A stretch of 59,837 nt of DNA, taken from positions 1-59,837 of the forward strand of contig DUBS01000055.1 in the NCBI GenBank assembly GCA_012960225.1. Reading direction: 5' to 3'. Under the pieces are notes generated by a model. It had not been told where the DNA came from, ran no database searches, and was given only the letters and a program-made list of their open reading frames with translations. The stretch's first letter is position 1. Every line of letters begins with the position of its first letter. Both the position numbers and the translations under genes were made by a program. This document shows positions 1-8,662 of the stretch, piece by piece. This stretch comes from Gemmatimonadota bacterium. Its GTDB lineage: Bacteria > Gemmatimonadota > Gemmatimonadetes > Longimicrobiales > Gaopeijiaceae.

Positions 1-245
1 CGCTAGGCTTCCGATCGGGACCCCGACAGCGTCAGCTGGTGATCAAGTACACGAAACTCTTCAATCTCAGGGGGTAACCCAAGCATCTTCGGGTCCGCCG
101 ACGTTCTGTGTGCTGTCATTGAGGTCGGCGGAGGTGATTGGGGAAGAGTTCTGACCTAGGACAAACCAAGACGAGGTTCATTCCCTTGCGATACTCACGC
201 TCCCAATCGCGACCTTTTTCATGTGTCTAGTCAGTATACGGCACT

Positions 246-399
246 CATCGGATGAGCAAAATGCTATCAAAGAGGATTAATTACAACTTGGCTGTGAGTT
301 GCCAACTGATAGAAATTAATAGCCATAGGAAGATCCCGATTCCTGCTAGGATGATGTATCGTTTCAATTATTTTCTCCTCATCTAATGAGCAAAATACT
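246..399. repeat. Imperfect 20-bp direct repeat pair
   Basis: CATCGGATGAGCAAAATGCT at 246-265 recurs at 380-399 with three mismatches (CATCTAATGAGCAAAATACT), 134 bases start to start. Both copies lie in AT-rich intergenic DNA. They could be paired binding sites for a regulator or a decayed duplication; the sequence does not decide. Confidence 0.45.
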
Positions 400-448
400 G
401 TTTATATATTCTGGTGATGTGGCACTCACACAAGGGGGGTGTGGGGTA

Positions 449-483
449 CCACCATGACTATATGGGGCAGTGCCTCATGGTGG
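449..483. other. Hairpin downstream of the class V aminotransferase gene
   Basis: CCACCATGA (449-457) and TCATGGTGG (475-483) are perfect inverted arms around a 17-base loop. The hairpin lies about 50 bases past the stop of the minus-strand gene ending at 536, so it may stabilise or end that transcript. There is no T-run on either side, so it is not a standard intrinsic terminator. Confidence 0.35.
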
Positions 484-535
484 CTATCAATAAGCCATCA
501 TCTAACGTGCAAGACAGGGCCGGAGGAGGCCCCTA

Positions 536-1747
536 CTAGGCCCAGTTGCCTGTCACGTCCAGAAGCCTGTCGATGTCGTCTGAGTTGTTGAAGAGTGCGA
601 TACCGGCTCGGAGCTCCTCTCCTTCTGCCTTGAAGCTGATCCGTATCCCGGCCTCCTCAAGTGTGCTCCGCACTAGAGTGATATCCCGGTGATGACGAAA
701 TGTGACAATCGGCGAGCGATTGTCTTTAGGAGTCCACACGTCGTGCCCTTGGCCAACGAGTCCTGTGTTAAGCTGTTGGGCGAGCCCGACTGTGTGTGCC
801 TCGATATTCGGAACGCCCACCCTCAGGAGATAGTCGAGCGCGGCCCGTAATTGAAAGACCGAGCCAAAGCCCATGGTCGCATATCCGTATTTGCGTGCAT
901 CGTCGTAGACACGAAAGCGATGTTGGTCGAGTTCTTCGGCGATATTCAATGAACCAAACCGGTCGGTCCCGATGCGCTCGAGTAGTTCCTCCCTGACGTA
1001 GAACGGAGCCACACCATATCCGCCGAGAAGCCACTTGTAGGTCCCAGCTGTGAAAAAATCGATACCAGTCGAGCGAACATCAACGTCCAATGCCCCGATT
1101 CCCTGAATAGCGTCTGCATATAGATAGGCGCCATTCGAATGGGCGAGATCAGCCAGACCGGCCAAGTCGTGCCGGAAGCCGTTCTGGTGCGAAACCCATG
1201 CGACGGAGATCAATCGTGTCTGCCTGTCGACGTGCTCAGCGAACGCGTCGACAGGTGCCCCCCCTGCCTCACTGTTCACAATACGCACCTCAAGTCCCCG
1301 TTGTTCTGCCAATTGCTGGTACAGAAGATACGTTGTGTCATAGTGTAGATCATCGATGACCACGTTGTCACCTTGCTTTAAGTCCAGTGCTCGCGAGACG
1401 ATGTTCTCCCCGTCGCTTGTCGCGAAAAGGACCCCAATCTCCATTTCGCTTGCGCCAATAAGGGTGGCAAAGCGCTGCCTCATGAGATTGGTCTCCTGCA
1501 GCATACCACCCAGACTTACGGGATCTCGAGCCTTGGCCTCCGCGAAGGCTTGAGCAGCTTCCACGGCTTGAAGCGGAGACGGTGTGATATATGCTGAGTC
1601 GAGGTAGACCGACTGCTCTACCACGGGAAAATCAGATCGGACTCCTAGCGGATCATCCTTGCTGGCTATACCCACCACTGGGCGCACCCCTGAGAGTGCG
1701 GCGGCAGCGGATACTCCGCTGATGAACTCACGGCGAGACAGCGTCAC
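536..1747 (-). CDS. Tat-exported class V aminotransferase-like PLP enzyme
   Basis: A 403-residue fold-type I PLP enzyme of the class V aminotransferase/cysteine desulfurase superfamily, nearest in style to isopenicillin-N-epimerase-like proteins. The N-terminus has a twin-arginine signal (LSRREFISG then a hydrophobic stretch), so it should fold with its cofactor and be exported. The PLP lysine is probably in TAGTYKWLLGGYG; the Asp of YADAIQG would contact the pyridine nitrogen. The start is GTG at 1747 with AGGAGG about 5 bases upstream. It is transcribed divergently from the SelA-like gene, another Tat PLP protein. The substrate is unknown; racemase, lyase or desulfurase activities are all possible. 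Confidence 0.85.
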   Translation of the reverse strand: MTLSRREFISGVSAAAALSGVRPVVGIASKDDPLGVRSDFPVVEQSVYLDSAYITPSPLQAVEAAQAFAEAKARDPVSLGGMLQETNLMRQRFATLIGASEMEIGVLFATSDGENIVSRALDLKQGDNVVIDDLHYDTTYLLYQQLAEQRGLEVRIVNSEAGGAPVDAFAEHVDRQTRLISVAWVSHQNGFRHDLAGLADLAHSNGAYLYADAIQGIGALDVDVRSTGIDFFTAGTYKWLLGGYGVAPFYVREELLERIGTDRFGSLNIAEELDQHRFRVYDDARKYGYATMGFGSVFQLRAALDYLLRVGVPNIEAHTVGLAQQLNTGLVGQGHDVWTPKDNRSPIVTFRHHRDITLVRSTLEEAGIRISFKAEGEELRAGIALFNNSDDIDRLLDVTGNWA

Positions 1748-1894
1748 GGGTACCTCCTAGGGTTGAAGCTAGGGATTCATCTTAGGCTGCTGTCTACTTT
1801 GGGCAACGCATGTGTCTATTCCTGTCAGGTGGTGCGGAGGGCGACTAGGTTGATTTGTCCACTATCAGAGGATGTAGCCGAACCGGAGAAGCCT

Positions 1895-3220
1895 ATGACC
1901 TCGCCCGATGATCGTCCGAACTCCTCAAGCTTGTCGGTCACACGACGAGCGTTTCTCGGGGCAGGAGCCGCAGCCGGAGTTACTGGTGCCTTAGGTACTT
2001 CTGGATGCACAGATAATGGGGCGTCCGAGTCCCGGCTTAACGGTTCAGCCTTCGGTGGCCGGCCCAACACTGTGGCGGATCTAGAGGACAACATTTATAC
2101 GCGACTGCTGGGGGTTCGCCCTCATATTGGTGCGCACGAACACATCACAACGATGGGTGGCTCACGGATGCCACCGGAGGTTTTGGAAGCGATCGTTGAA
2201 GCCAATGAGTATTTCGTCGATATGAACGAGCTAACCGAGGCCGCGGGTGCGCGCGTGGCGGAGGTGATGGGTGCGGAAGCAGCGATCGTTACATCAGGAG
2301 GCTTTGCCTCTTTGTTGTTGGGGTCTGCGGCTTGCTTGACTGGTACCGACATGGATCGGATGCGAGCCTTGCCCGACGTCACGTGGGCACGCCGCAACTG
2401 TTTGATTCAAACACCCCATCGGTTCAGCTATGACCATGCCTATCGTGCGGCTGGGATGACCAACGTGTATGTAGACTCTCGGGAGGAATTTATCAGCCGA
2501 ATCGATGCGTCGGTCGCGATGCTTCCGGCACTGTCCGCGATTGAGCGAGGAAGCCCAATTTCTCCACCGAGGTCTATGGAGCGTTCATCTCCTACACCTG
2601 ATACAGTGATTCTGCCTGAAGAAATGATCGACATCGGTAAGCAGCACGATGTGCCGGTCATGATTGATATGGCCTCTGATCTCCCGCCTTGGGAGAATCT
2701 AAGGCGTTTCATAGATCTTGGTGCAGACCTCGTTGTGGTTAGTGGTGGTAAGGGGATCCTGGCCCCTCAGTCCACTGGAATCCTGGCAGGCCGGGCCGAC
2801 CTTATTGAGGCAGCTCGCATGCAAAATGCGCCCAACGACTACATCGGGCGTGGCATGAAGATTGGGAAAGAGGAGATCATCGCTCTTGTGGTTGGGCTCG
2901 AGCGAGCAGTACGTCTAGACCAGACAGCTGAAGTCGAAGATTGGAATGCCCGAGCCCGGTGGCTTGCAGAAGAACTAGCTGTTATTCCGGGGGTGGTCGC
3001 GCGTTACGCGATGAACAATGGTGGCTATGCAGATGTCGACCTTGAATGGGATCAGTCCGTGATTCCAGTTGAGCCCCGTGAATTCAAGCGGATTCTGCGT
3101 GAGGGTACACCGAGTATCGTCTACGATGGCACGACCGTACGCACCCGCCAACTCCGTCCTGGTGAAGAGCTGCTGGTCGCTAATCGACTCAAAGAACTCT
3201 TTACGGAACTGAGTTTATAG
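1895..3220 (+). CDS. Tat-exported SelA-like PLP enzyme
   Basis: About 441 residues, related to the SelA (selenocysteine synthase)/DUF-type PLP family. A PLP lysine is expected in VVSGGKGILAPQSTG, and a pyridine-N Asp in PVMIDMASDLPP. Residues 14-38 form a Tat signal (SVTRRAFLGAG) ending in GTSGC, possibly a lipoprotein site with an atypical -3 residue. I start at ATG 1895, which has GGAGA 5-8 bases upstream. An in-frame start 132 bases earlier would put 44 odd residues before the signal. No selB or selC is nearby and the protein is exported, so a role in selenocysteine synthesis is unlikely. Some exported SelA-like proteins act as amino-acid lyases or racemases; the reaction here is unknown. 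Confidence 0.8.
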   Translation: MTSPDDRPNSSSLSVTRRAFLGAGAAAGVTGALGTSGCTDNGASESRLNGSAFGGRPNTVADLEDNIYTRLLGVRPHIGAHEHITTMGGSRMPPEVLEAIVEANEYFVDMNELTEAAGARVAEVMGAEAAIVTSGGFASLLLGSAACLTGTDMDRMRALPDVTWARRNCLIQTPHRFSYDHAYRAAGMTNVYVDSREEFISRIDASVAMLPALSAIERGSPISPPRSMERSSPTPDTVILPEEMIDIGKQHDVPVMIDMASDLPPWENLRRFIDLGADLVVVSGGKGILAPQSTGILAGRADLIEAARMQNAPNDYIGRGMKIGKEEIIALVVGLERAVRLDQTAEVEDWNARARWLAEELAVIPGVVARYAMNNGGYADVDLEWDQSVIPVEPREFKRILREGTPSIVYDGTTVRTRQLRPGEELLVANRLKELFTELSL

Positions 3221-3281
3221 GCTGTCTGGCGAGCATACATCTAACATTTCTTGCCGGCTTCGGCCGTGATTGCTCCGTGCC

Positions 3282-4379
3282 CTAACCTCCGCCCTCCATC
3301 TTCCATATTGCCAACCCACCGGGCTGATAGTGTAACTCAGTCGATGCGACGATCTGCCGAGCAGCGATATCGATTACGTCCACGGTCCCACGTGTTGCCC
3401 CGATTGATTCGTTTGAGATGAATGCGAACCGTCCGTCCGGCGTAATCGATACCCCATGTGTAATAGGCTGTGTCGTTTTGATTCGGGTTTCCTGGCCGGT
3501 CTCCAGGTCGAAGATCGCTACGGCCTGGTTTCCCTTCAGTGTGACGACGAGCGTGCTGCCATCCGGAGTGATGTCCGCGTTGTACGGCCCGGCTCCGGTC
3601 GGGAAGCGGCGCAGCACTGTCATCGATCCGGCATCAATTTCAAGCACATCCCCCCGGCCATTGCACGGCACGTAGATATGAGTGTCGTCGGGAGAGAGAA
3701 GGACCCAGGTGGGTTTACAGATCTCACCTGATGCCATGTCCATACTGGCCGATGAACGATCGGCGGGTATTACGTGCTCCTTCCCGCCAGTTAGGATCAT
3801 CCTCCGCTCGACGCCCATGTTCATCACACTCGACTCAACGAGTTGATCGGACATCATACATGTCGAGTAGTGCCGCTGACCATCATTACTCACTCGGCTG
3901 CCGTGAGGCATGATACACGTCTCAATCTGTGTGATCTCTTCCATCAAGGGCGTGAAGACGGCTGATACCGAGCTCGGCACATGATCGCCATGTAGGTTGA
4001 AATTCACGACGAACAAAGACGCCCCATCGGGGGTCAGCGACATCGTCGCAGGGAAGAGACCAACTAGAGCCGAGTCGACGAACTGGTCGGTTCCGGTCTC
4101 CATCTGCCAGATTTGTCCATACGGCTGACCGTGCGCGATCGACACGTACCAATGCGTGCCGTTAGGCGATACGGCGATACCGTGTGCTCCGTCGAGATCC
4201 GCGGGATGGAATCCGACGGAGATCGCTTTCTCCTCGACGACCTCGCGGCCGTCGAAGCGCACGAGTGAGACGATATCAGACGATTCGTTCGCGACGTATG
4301 CCCAGTACGTCGGATGTGGCTGGGCTCTCGCTGGACCCGCAATCAAAAGCGCTACAAAGATGAGTGGCCAATTTCTCAT
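3282..4379 (-). CDS. Secreted YVTN-type beta-propeller protein
   Basis: 365 residues with a Sec signal (MRNWPLIFVALLIAGPARA) followed by repeated propeller blades of the 40-residue YVTN/cytochrome-D1-like class: HGIAVSPNGTHWYVS, MSLTPDGASLFVVN, WVLLSPDDTHIYVPCNG, ADITPDGSTLVVT and VSITPDGRFAFISN. The start at 4379 forms TGATG with the stop of the upstream gene (1-base overlap), which implies translational coupling. A start further upstream would lie inside that gene. No enzyme motif is visible. It probably acts as a binding or scaffold protein outside the cytoplasm with its partner, the LVIVD protein. Confidence 0.85.
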   Translation of the reverse strand: MRNWPLIFVALLIAGPARAQPHPTYWAYVANESSDIVSLVRFDGREVVEEKAISVGFHPADLDGAHGIAVSPNGTHWYVSIAHGQPYGQIWQMETGTDQFVDSALVGLFPATMSLTPDGASLFVVNFNLHGDHVPSSVSAVFTPLMEEITQIETCIMPHGSRVSNDGQRHYSTCMMSDQLVESSVMNMGVERRMILTGGKEHVIPADRSSASMDMASGEICKPTWVLLSPDDTHIYVPCNGRGDVLEIDAGSMTVLRRFPTGAGPYNADITPDGSTLVVTLKGNQAVAIFDLETGQETRIKTTQPITHGVSITPDGRFAFISNESIGATRGTVDVIDIAARQIVASTELHYQPGGLAIWKMEGGG

Positions 4380-6430
4380 CAGAACGTGACTGGCCTCGGC
4401 CGAGCGTGCTTTACCACCCATAACCCACTCGTCATATCGCTTACGAACAGGTTGCCCTTGAATGGCTGCGGCCCCCACGCGTTCGCGCTATTGGCTTGCA
4501 GTCCTTCACCTTCTGCGGCTTCCGTGCGAAAGAAGCCAATTTCCCGGCCCTGGCGGTACAGATCCCCTCGCAGGGTGCCACTCACATCGACAATGCGCAG
4601 CCCACCCTGGTAGTAAGCGATATACAGGACGTCCTCCTCGACCCATATGTTGTGTGCACCTGCCTCAGGTAGGTCGTACTTAGCCACTTGTCTCGGGTTG
4701 TCGATATCGCTGACATCGATGATGTGAATAAAGCCGCGCATGCCGTCCGAAGTTCCTATCTCATCTCCGAGGAAGACATAGTCCCTCGTGCGCCAGGCAA
4801 CGTGTGTGTTTCCTTCAGGATACTTGATGGTCGACACGAAGACCGGCTCCGTGGGAGTTCCGCCGTGTGTCCCTGCACCAACGTCGACGATGACCAGTCC
4901 ATCATCCCAGTACGACAGGTACGCGTAACCATCCTCAGCCCAGACGTCGTGCAGTGATTTGTTTTGGTCACCAGGCTTGATCTCGTAACGGCCGGCATGG
5001 GTTGGATTCGCCGGATCACTCATATCAATGATGTTCATGGCACTGGTACCATTGTTCACTGCATAAACGACATCCCCCATGATCCAGACGTTATGGATGC
5101 CGGCCGTGAGTTGGTCGGTTAGTTCAGCCATAATCGTGGGATGGGCAGGATCGGCGAGATCAAGTACGACGATACCGTTCCTCCGCGTGCTCGCGCCCTC
5201 GCGCGTGATGATCGCCCAGCTCGCATCTTCATTGACTTTTACATCGTTCACGACACGTGCATCGACGACGACAGAATCGAGTAGACTGATGTTTGTCGGG
5301 TCCGTGACGTGCCAGACAAACATCCGCTCACCGCCCCCCCGCGAGTGCGTGCCGGTATACGCGTAGTCCTCGCCGTCGGCACCCTCAAAGACCCACAGGT
5401 CGGATGTGGCGACTTCAGCACGCACGCCATGATCAAGGAATTCGACCTCGACCGGCCCAGCTCGCTCGTCTACCTCGACGATGGAAGCAGCGGAAGCGGA
5501 GCCAGTGCTCGCGATGACACGGTATGCGCCCGTCTCTTCAGCTACGAAGGTGCCATCGTTGTACACGAATCCACCTGTGCCTTCGAGTCCCGAAACTGCT
5601 AAGTCAAGCGCGACGTCTGTGACCACATTGTTGTTTGCATCACGAGCAACGATCTCGAACTCGACGACATCACCTCGGCGGGTCTGCACAGAGGCAGGAG
5701 ACATCGAAATCGATGTGACCGGGTTTGTGACTACATTGACTGTATATTCGGCTGAAATGCCACCCTCAGTTTGGGCCGTGAGTGTCGCACTGCCTGCTGA
5801 GACGCCTGTGAGAATGCCGCCACCCGAAACCATCGCGACTGAGGTAGCTGAGGAACGCCAAGCAATTGTGGCCGTCGAGTGTTCCGTGCCGTTCACTGTC
5901 ATCACCTTACCAGCCATCTGGATTGACGTGCCTGTGTAGACCGTGTGTGAGGGTTCGGGAATAGCGATTGATGCGGCAGGATAGTCGAGCACACGCACCG
6001 GGATTTGATTGAGCTGGCTCGCTCCGGCGGTGCCGCGCACACTCCCCTGATCGAGCGGTACCATCACGATTGCAGAGAGAGTGCCCTCACCGGGTTGTTG
6101 ACCAGTCAACTCCACCTGTTGCCCTGCAATCGTTGCGAAGCGTGGGCTCACGTTGCCGCTAGTCATGACGATTGCAACAGCCCCTTCGACCGTATTGCCA
6201 TTCGCATCATAGAGACCAGTCCTCAGTGTGACCGTCTCACCTCGGGAGATGACAAGCTCCTCCGGGCCGAAGCGGACTTCGGTGACCATCGCCCCGGTGG
6301 CGCGCTGGTCGTCCGTGGCAGGCGGGAACTGAGCGGCGGCAGGCGCTACCGTAATTGCTACTAGGATAGCCGCGATAGCGATAGCCGGCAGAGTTCTGGT
6401 TAGTTGAAACAACAGGGCAGGGCGTGTCAT
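4379..6430 (-). CDS. Secreted Ig-like/LVIVD-repeat protein
   Basis: 683 residues. After a signal peptide (to about residue 33) come three Ig-like domains of the invasin/BIG2 type. One of these has the pattern IAWRSSATSVAMVSGGGILTG. Then come about six LVIVD repeats (for example NGIVVLDLADPAHPTIMAEL and MNIIDMSDPANPTHAGRYEI), predicted to close into a beta-propeller. The start at 6430 is supported by AGGAAG about 8 bases upstream; an earlier in-frame start adds 21 residues that spoil the signal. It is first in a two-gene minus-strand operon with the YVTN protein and divergent from the NHL/PQQ operon. The likely role is adhesion, carbohydrate binding or display. No catalytic motif is visible. 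Confidence 0.85.
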   Translation of the reverse strand: MTRPALLFQLTRTLPAIAIAAILVAITVAPAAAQFPPATDDQRATGAMVTEVRFGPEELVISRGETVTLRTGLYDANGNTVEGAVAIVMTSGNVSPRFATIAGQQVELTGQQPGEGTLSAIVMVPLDQGSVRGTAGASQLNQIPVRVLDYPAASIAIPEPSHTVYTGTSIQMAGKVMTVNGTEHSTATIAWRSSATSVAMVSGGGILTGVSAGSATLTAQTEGGISAEYTVNVVTNPVTSISMSPASVQTRRGDVVEFEIVARDANNNVVTDVALDLAVSGLEGTGGFVYNDGTFVAEETGAYRVIASTGSASAASIVEVDERAGPVEVEFLDHGVRAEVATSDLWVFEGADGEDYAYTGTHSRGGGERMFVWHVTDPTNISLLDSVVVDARVVNDVKVNEDASWAIITREGASTRRNGIVVLDLADPAHPTIMAELTDQLTAGIHNVWIMGDVVYAVNNGTSAMNIIDMSDPANPTHAGRYEIKPGDQNKSLHDVWAEDGYAYLSYWDDGLVIVDVGAGTHGGTPTEPVFVSTIKYPEGNTHVAWRTRDYVFLGDEIGTSDGMRGFIHIIDVSDIDNPRQVAKYDLPEAGAHNIWVEEDVLYIAYYQGGLRIVDVSGTLRGDLYRQGREIGFFRTEAAEGEGLQANSANAWGPQPFKGNLFVSDMTSGLWVVKHARPRPVTF

Positions 6431-6662
6431 ATGAGTGCTTCCTGGATGCGAGCAGTACAAGAGCGGTTCTAGCCACCGCGTTATGGTGTTCAAGCAAACT
6501 AGGTTGGCTGCGGGGAAGGGGCGATGCCCCCTGGACCCGTTAGGGCCTGGAACGCTTTGTGGTCGCTATAGGAGATTTGCCACGGTAGCCACTCCGAAGT
6601 AGCGTCTGCTTGAATGGTTCCCACCCTATATTTGCCCAACTCTCTTCTCGCGGGAAATTTTG
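6431..6662. promoter_or_regulatory. Divergent intergenic region between propeller operons
   Basis: About 230 bases separate the minus-strand Ig/LVIVD gene from the plus-strand NHL gene, so promoters for both operons should lie here. I cannot assign a -35/-10 pair with confidence. Confidence 0.4.
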
Positions 6663-7844
6663 ATGATTCAGATCTCCAGAACCCTGGTTGCATTAGCGAT
6701 ACTGATAATTGCCGGACAAGTTTCGGCTCTACGTGCTCAATCGACCGGACCGATCGAAGGGCCCGTTGGACCCAGCCCCTACAACATCATCCGTGGCTGG
6801 CACAAGCCGTTTGCGGAAGAGGGTTTCGCATTCGGCGGTAGCTCAGGTGTTTTCGCAGAGTCGCCAAACCGAATCTTCATTGCCCAGCGCGGTGAAACCC
6901 GCCTCCCTGACCCGATTCCTGCAGAGTTTTCCGGGTTTGCTGGATCTATCGGTATCAACGTTCTATTTGCTACTGATATGCGGGTGTGGGAGCACTGTCT
7001 TTACACGCTTGATTCCGATGGCAATGTACGAGAGATGTGGGACCAGTGGGACTACCTGTGCGAAGGAACCGCCACGCTCCGCCTTGACGGGCCAATCGCG
7101 TTCCCTTCGGAGGGGCCTGGACCCCACAGGCTCCGTATTAACCCATATGATCCGGAACGCCGAGTATGGCTCGTTAACGAAACCTTCCATCAGATTTATG
7201 TGTTCTCCAATGATGGAAGTGAACTAATCAAGACACTGGGTGAGAAGAACGTTCCCGGAGACGATGAAACGCATTTCGGGCGTCCCCAGGATGTGGCGTT
7301 CTTGCCGGATGGGAGGATTCTGGTCGCTGACGGCCTCGATAACCATCGCGTGATCATCTTAGATGCCGATGGAAATTACATCTCCGAGTTTGGCGGCTTC
7401 GGTGAAGGACCTGGCCAGTTCAATGGCATCCACGCCCTGGGTATTGGGCCTGAAGGCCTGATTTTCGCTCTAGATCGGTCGGGTGGGCGGGTCAACGTAT
7501 TCCGCACCACCGATGATCCAGCGGAAGTCGAGTTTGTTGATGTTTGGGGAGGGTTTGGCCTGACTTTGGATATAATCGTCAATGACGATTCGATTTGGTT
7601 CACGACATTCGGCCCCGGCCGCCTCGTGAACTTCGTTAAGATGGATTTCGAGGGTAATCGGCTCTACACCTGGGCTGTCCCACGTGAATTGCCAGATGGA
7701 TACCTTGAGGTGCATACGTTTTCAGTCGACTCCGATGGCAACCTCTACGGTGGAGACAACCAGTACGGCCGTACTCAGAAGTTTGTACCCAAGCCTGATG
7801 CAGACCCTGCTCTATTAATCAAACCGCCCTGGGTTGCTCGATGA
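6663..7844 (+). CDS. Secreted NHL propeller, amidating-lyase-like, lacking the catalytic Tyr
   Basis: 393 residues: a signal peptide (to about residue 26) and a six-bladed NHL propeller resembling peptidyl-alpha-hydroxyglycine alpha-amidating lyase (PAL). Candidate zinc histidines are H155 (GPHRL), H257 (GIHAL) and H351 (EVHTF), and the active-site Arg is R272 (ALDRSGGR). At the place of PAL's catalytic Tyr, in the DGY-N-R motif, the sequence reads DGLDNHR, so PAL chemistry is doubtful. ATG 6663 is chosen over the TTG directly before it. The stop overlaps the next start by 4 bases (ATGA), placing it first in an operon with cytochrome c and the PQQ dehydrogenase. It may be an accessory propeller or a changed lyase. 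Confidence 0.8.
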   Translation: MIQISRTLVALAILIIAGQVSALRAQSTGPIEGPVGPSPYNIIRGWHKPFAEEGFAFGGSSGVFAESPNRIFIAQRGETRLPDPIPAEFSGFAGSIGINVLFATDMRVWEHCLYTLDSDGNVREMWDQWDYLCEGTATLRLDGPIAFPSEGPGPHRLRINPYDPERRVWLVNETFHQIYVFSNDGSELIKTLGEKNVPGDDETHFGRPQDVAFLPDGRILVADGLDNHRVIILDADGNYISEFGGFGEGPGQFNGIHALGIGPEGLIFALDRSGGRVNVFRTTDDPAEVEFVDVWGGFGLTLDIIVNDDSIWFTTFGPGRLVNFVKMDFEGNRLYTWAVPRELPDGYLEVHTFSVDSDGNLYGGDNQYGRTQKFVPKPDADPALLIKPPWVAR

Positions 7845-8662
7845 GGGTGATGGTTTCGAAGATCAGACACCGGATGCATTCATTCATATCGTTATCGGTT
7901 TTTTTGCTCAGCGTGTTCGCTCTGCTTCTTACAACCACTGAACAGAGCCTGGCCCAGAGCGCTTATGCAGACCATCAGTACACGAGCGAGGATATTGAAG
8001 CAGGCTCGAGGGTTTATGTCGCTGAGTGCGCGTTGTGCCATCGACGTAATGGCAACGGCGTGGATGGTGTGGACCTTCGATTGGGACAGTTCCGTCGTCC
8101 TTTGTCAGACAATGATCTTCGCGAGGTCATAACCACCGGTGTTTCCAATGGTCGGATGCCTGGGCTTGATCTACGACAAGATGAGCTTGATGGAATTGTC
8201 GCCTACATCCGTGCTGGCTTCGATCCAAGTGGCGTTGCTGTGAAAGTTGGTGATGCAGCACGTGGCCAGATGCTTTTTGAGGGTGAAGGGCAGTGCTCAA
8301 CGTGTCACCGAGTGAATGGTCGAGGGCCCTACTTAGCACCTGATCTTAGTGACATCGGCGTGATCCGAACTCCGGCTGCCTTGCAACGAACTCTACTCGA
8401 ACCAAGCAGTGCACTTCTTCCGATCAATCGACCGGTGCGAGCAGTGACCCAAGACGGGCAGACGATTCGAGGGAGACGGCTCAATGAAGATACTTATACG
8501 GTGCAACTGATTGACTCGGAGGAACGACTACTTTCACTGATCAAGTCTGATTTGGTCGAATATGAGGTGAGCGAAACCCCTACAATGGAGCCGACCACCC
8601 TCTCCAGTGATGAGGTTGCCGACCTCATCGGGTATCTCCTTACACTGGGAGGTCTGCGATGA
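7841..8662 (+). CDS. Periplasmic di-haem cytochrome c
   Basis: 273 residues with a long signal region (to about residue 39) and two class I c-type haem sites, CALCH and CSTCH. The distal Met ligands are probably in NGRMPGLD and in the second domain. The C-terminal part (about 190-265) carries a beta segment with VRAVTQDGQTIRGRRLNED, the extra module seen in cytochromes that partner membrane or periplasmic dehydrogenases. It overlaps both neighbours by 4 bases (ATGA on each side), so the PQQ dehydrogenase immediately downstream is its likely electron donor. It would pass electrons to the respiratory chain. Confidence 0.9.
   Translation: MRVMVSKIRHRMHSFISLSVFLLSVFALLLTTTEQSLAQSAYADHQYTSEDIEAGSRVYVAECALCHRRNGNGVDGVDLRLGQFRRPLSDNDLREVITTGVSNGRMPGLDLRQDELDGIVAYIRAGFDPSGVAVKVGDAARGQMLFEGEGQCSTCHRVNGRGPYLAPDLSDIGVIRTPAALQRTLLEPSSALLPINRPVRAVTQDGQTIRGRRLNEDTYTVQLIDSEERLLSLIKSDLVEYEVSETPTMEPTTLSSDEVADLIGYLLTLGGLR

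Larger units (their letters stand above)
1..535. other. Intergenic region, no convincing gene
   Basis: I see no supported gene here. The stretch from about 230 to 430 is AT-rich. It holds an imperfect direct repeat (246-265 and 380-399) and a hairpin with 9-bp arms (449-457 and 475-483). The only open frame is a 38-codon minus-strand one (3-119) with no ribosome binding site and no recognisable motif; I do not annotate it. Confidence 0.6.

Noticed and set aside
3..119. 38-codon minus-strand frame at the left edge
   Set aside because: No ribosome binding site, no motif, and length within chance.
1895..3220. Selenocysteine synthesis system
   Set aside because: The SelA-like protein is Tat-exported and there is no selB, selC or selD here.
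5481..5939. Plus-strand 152-codon frame inside the Ig/LVIVD gene
   Set aside because: It is antisense to repeated Ig-like domains; its composition follows from the complementary coding strand.
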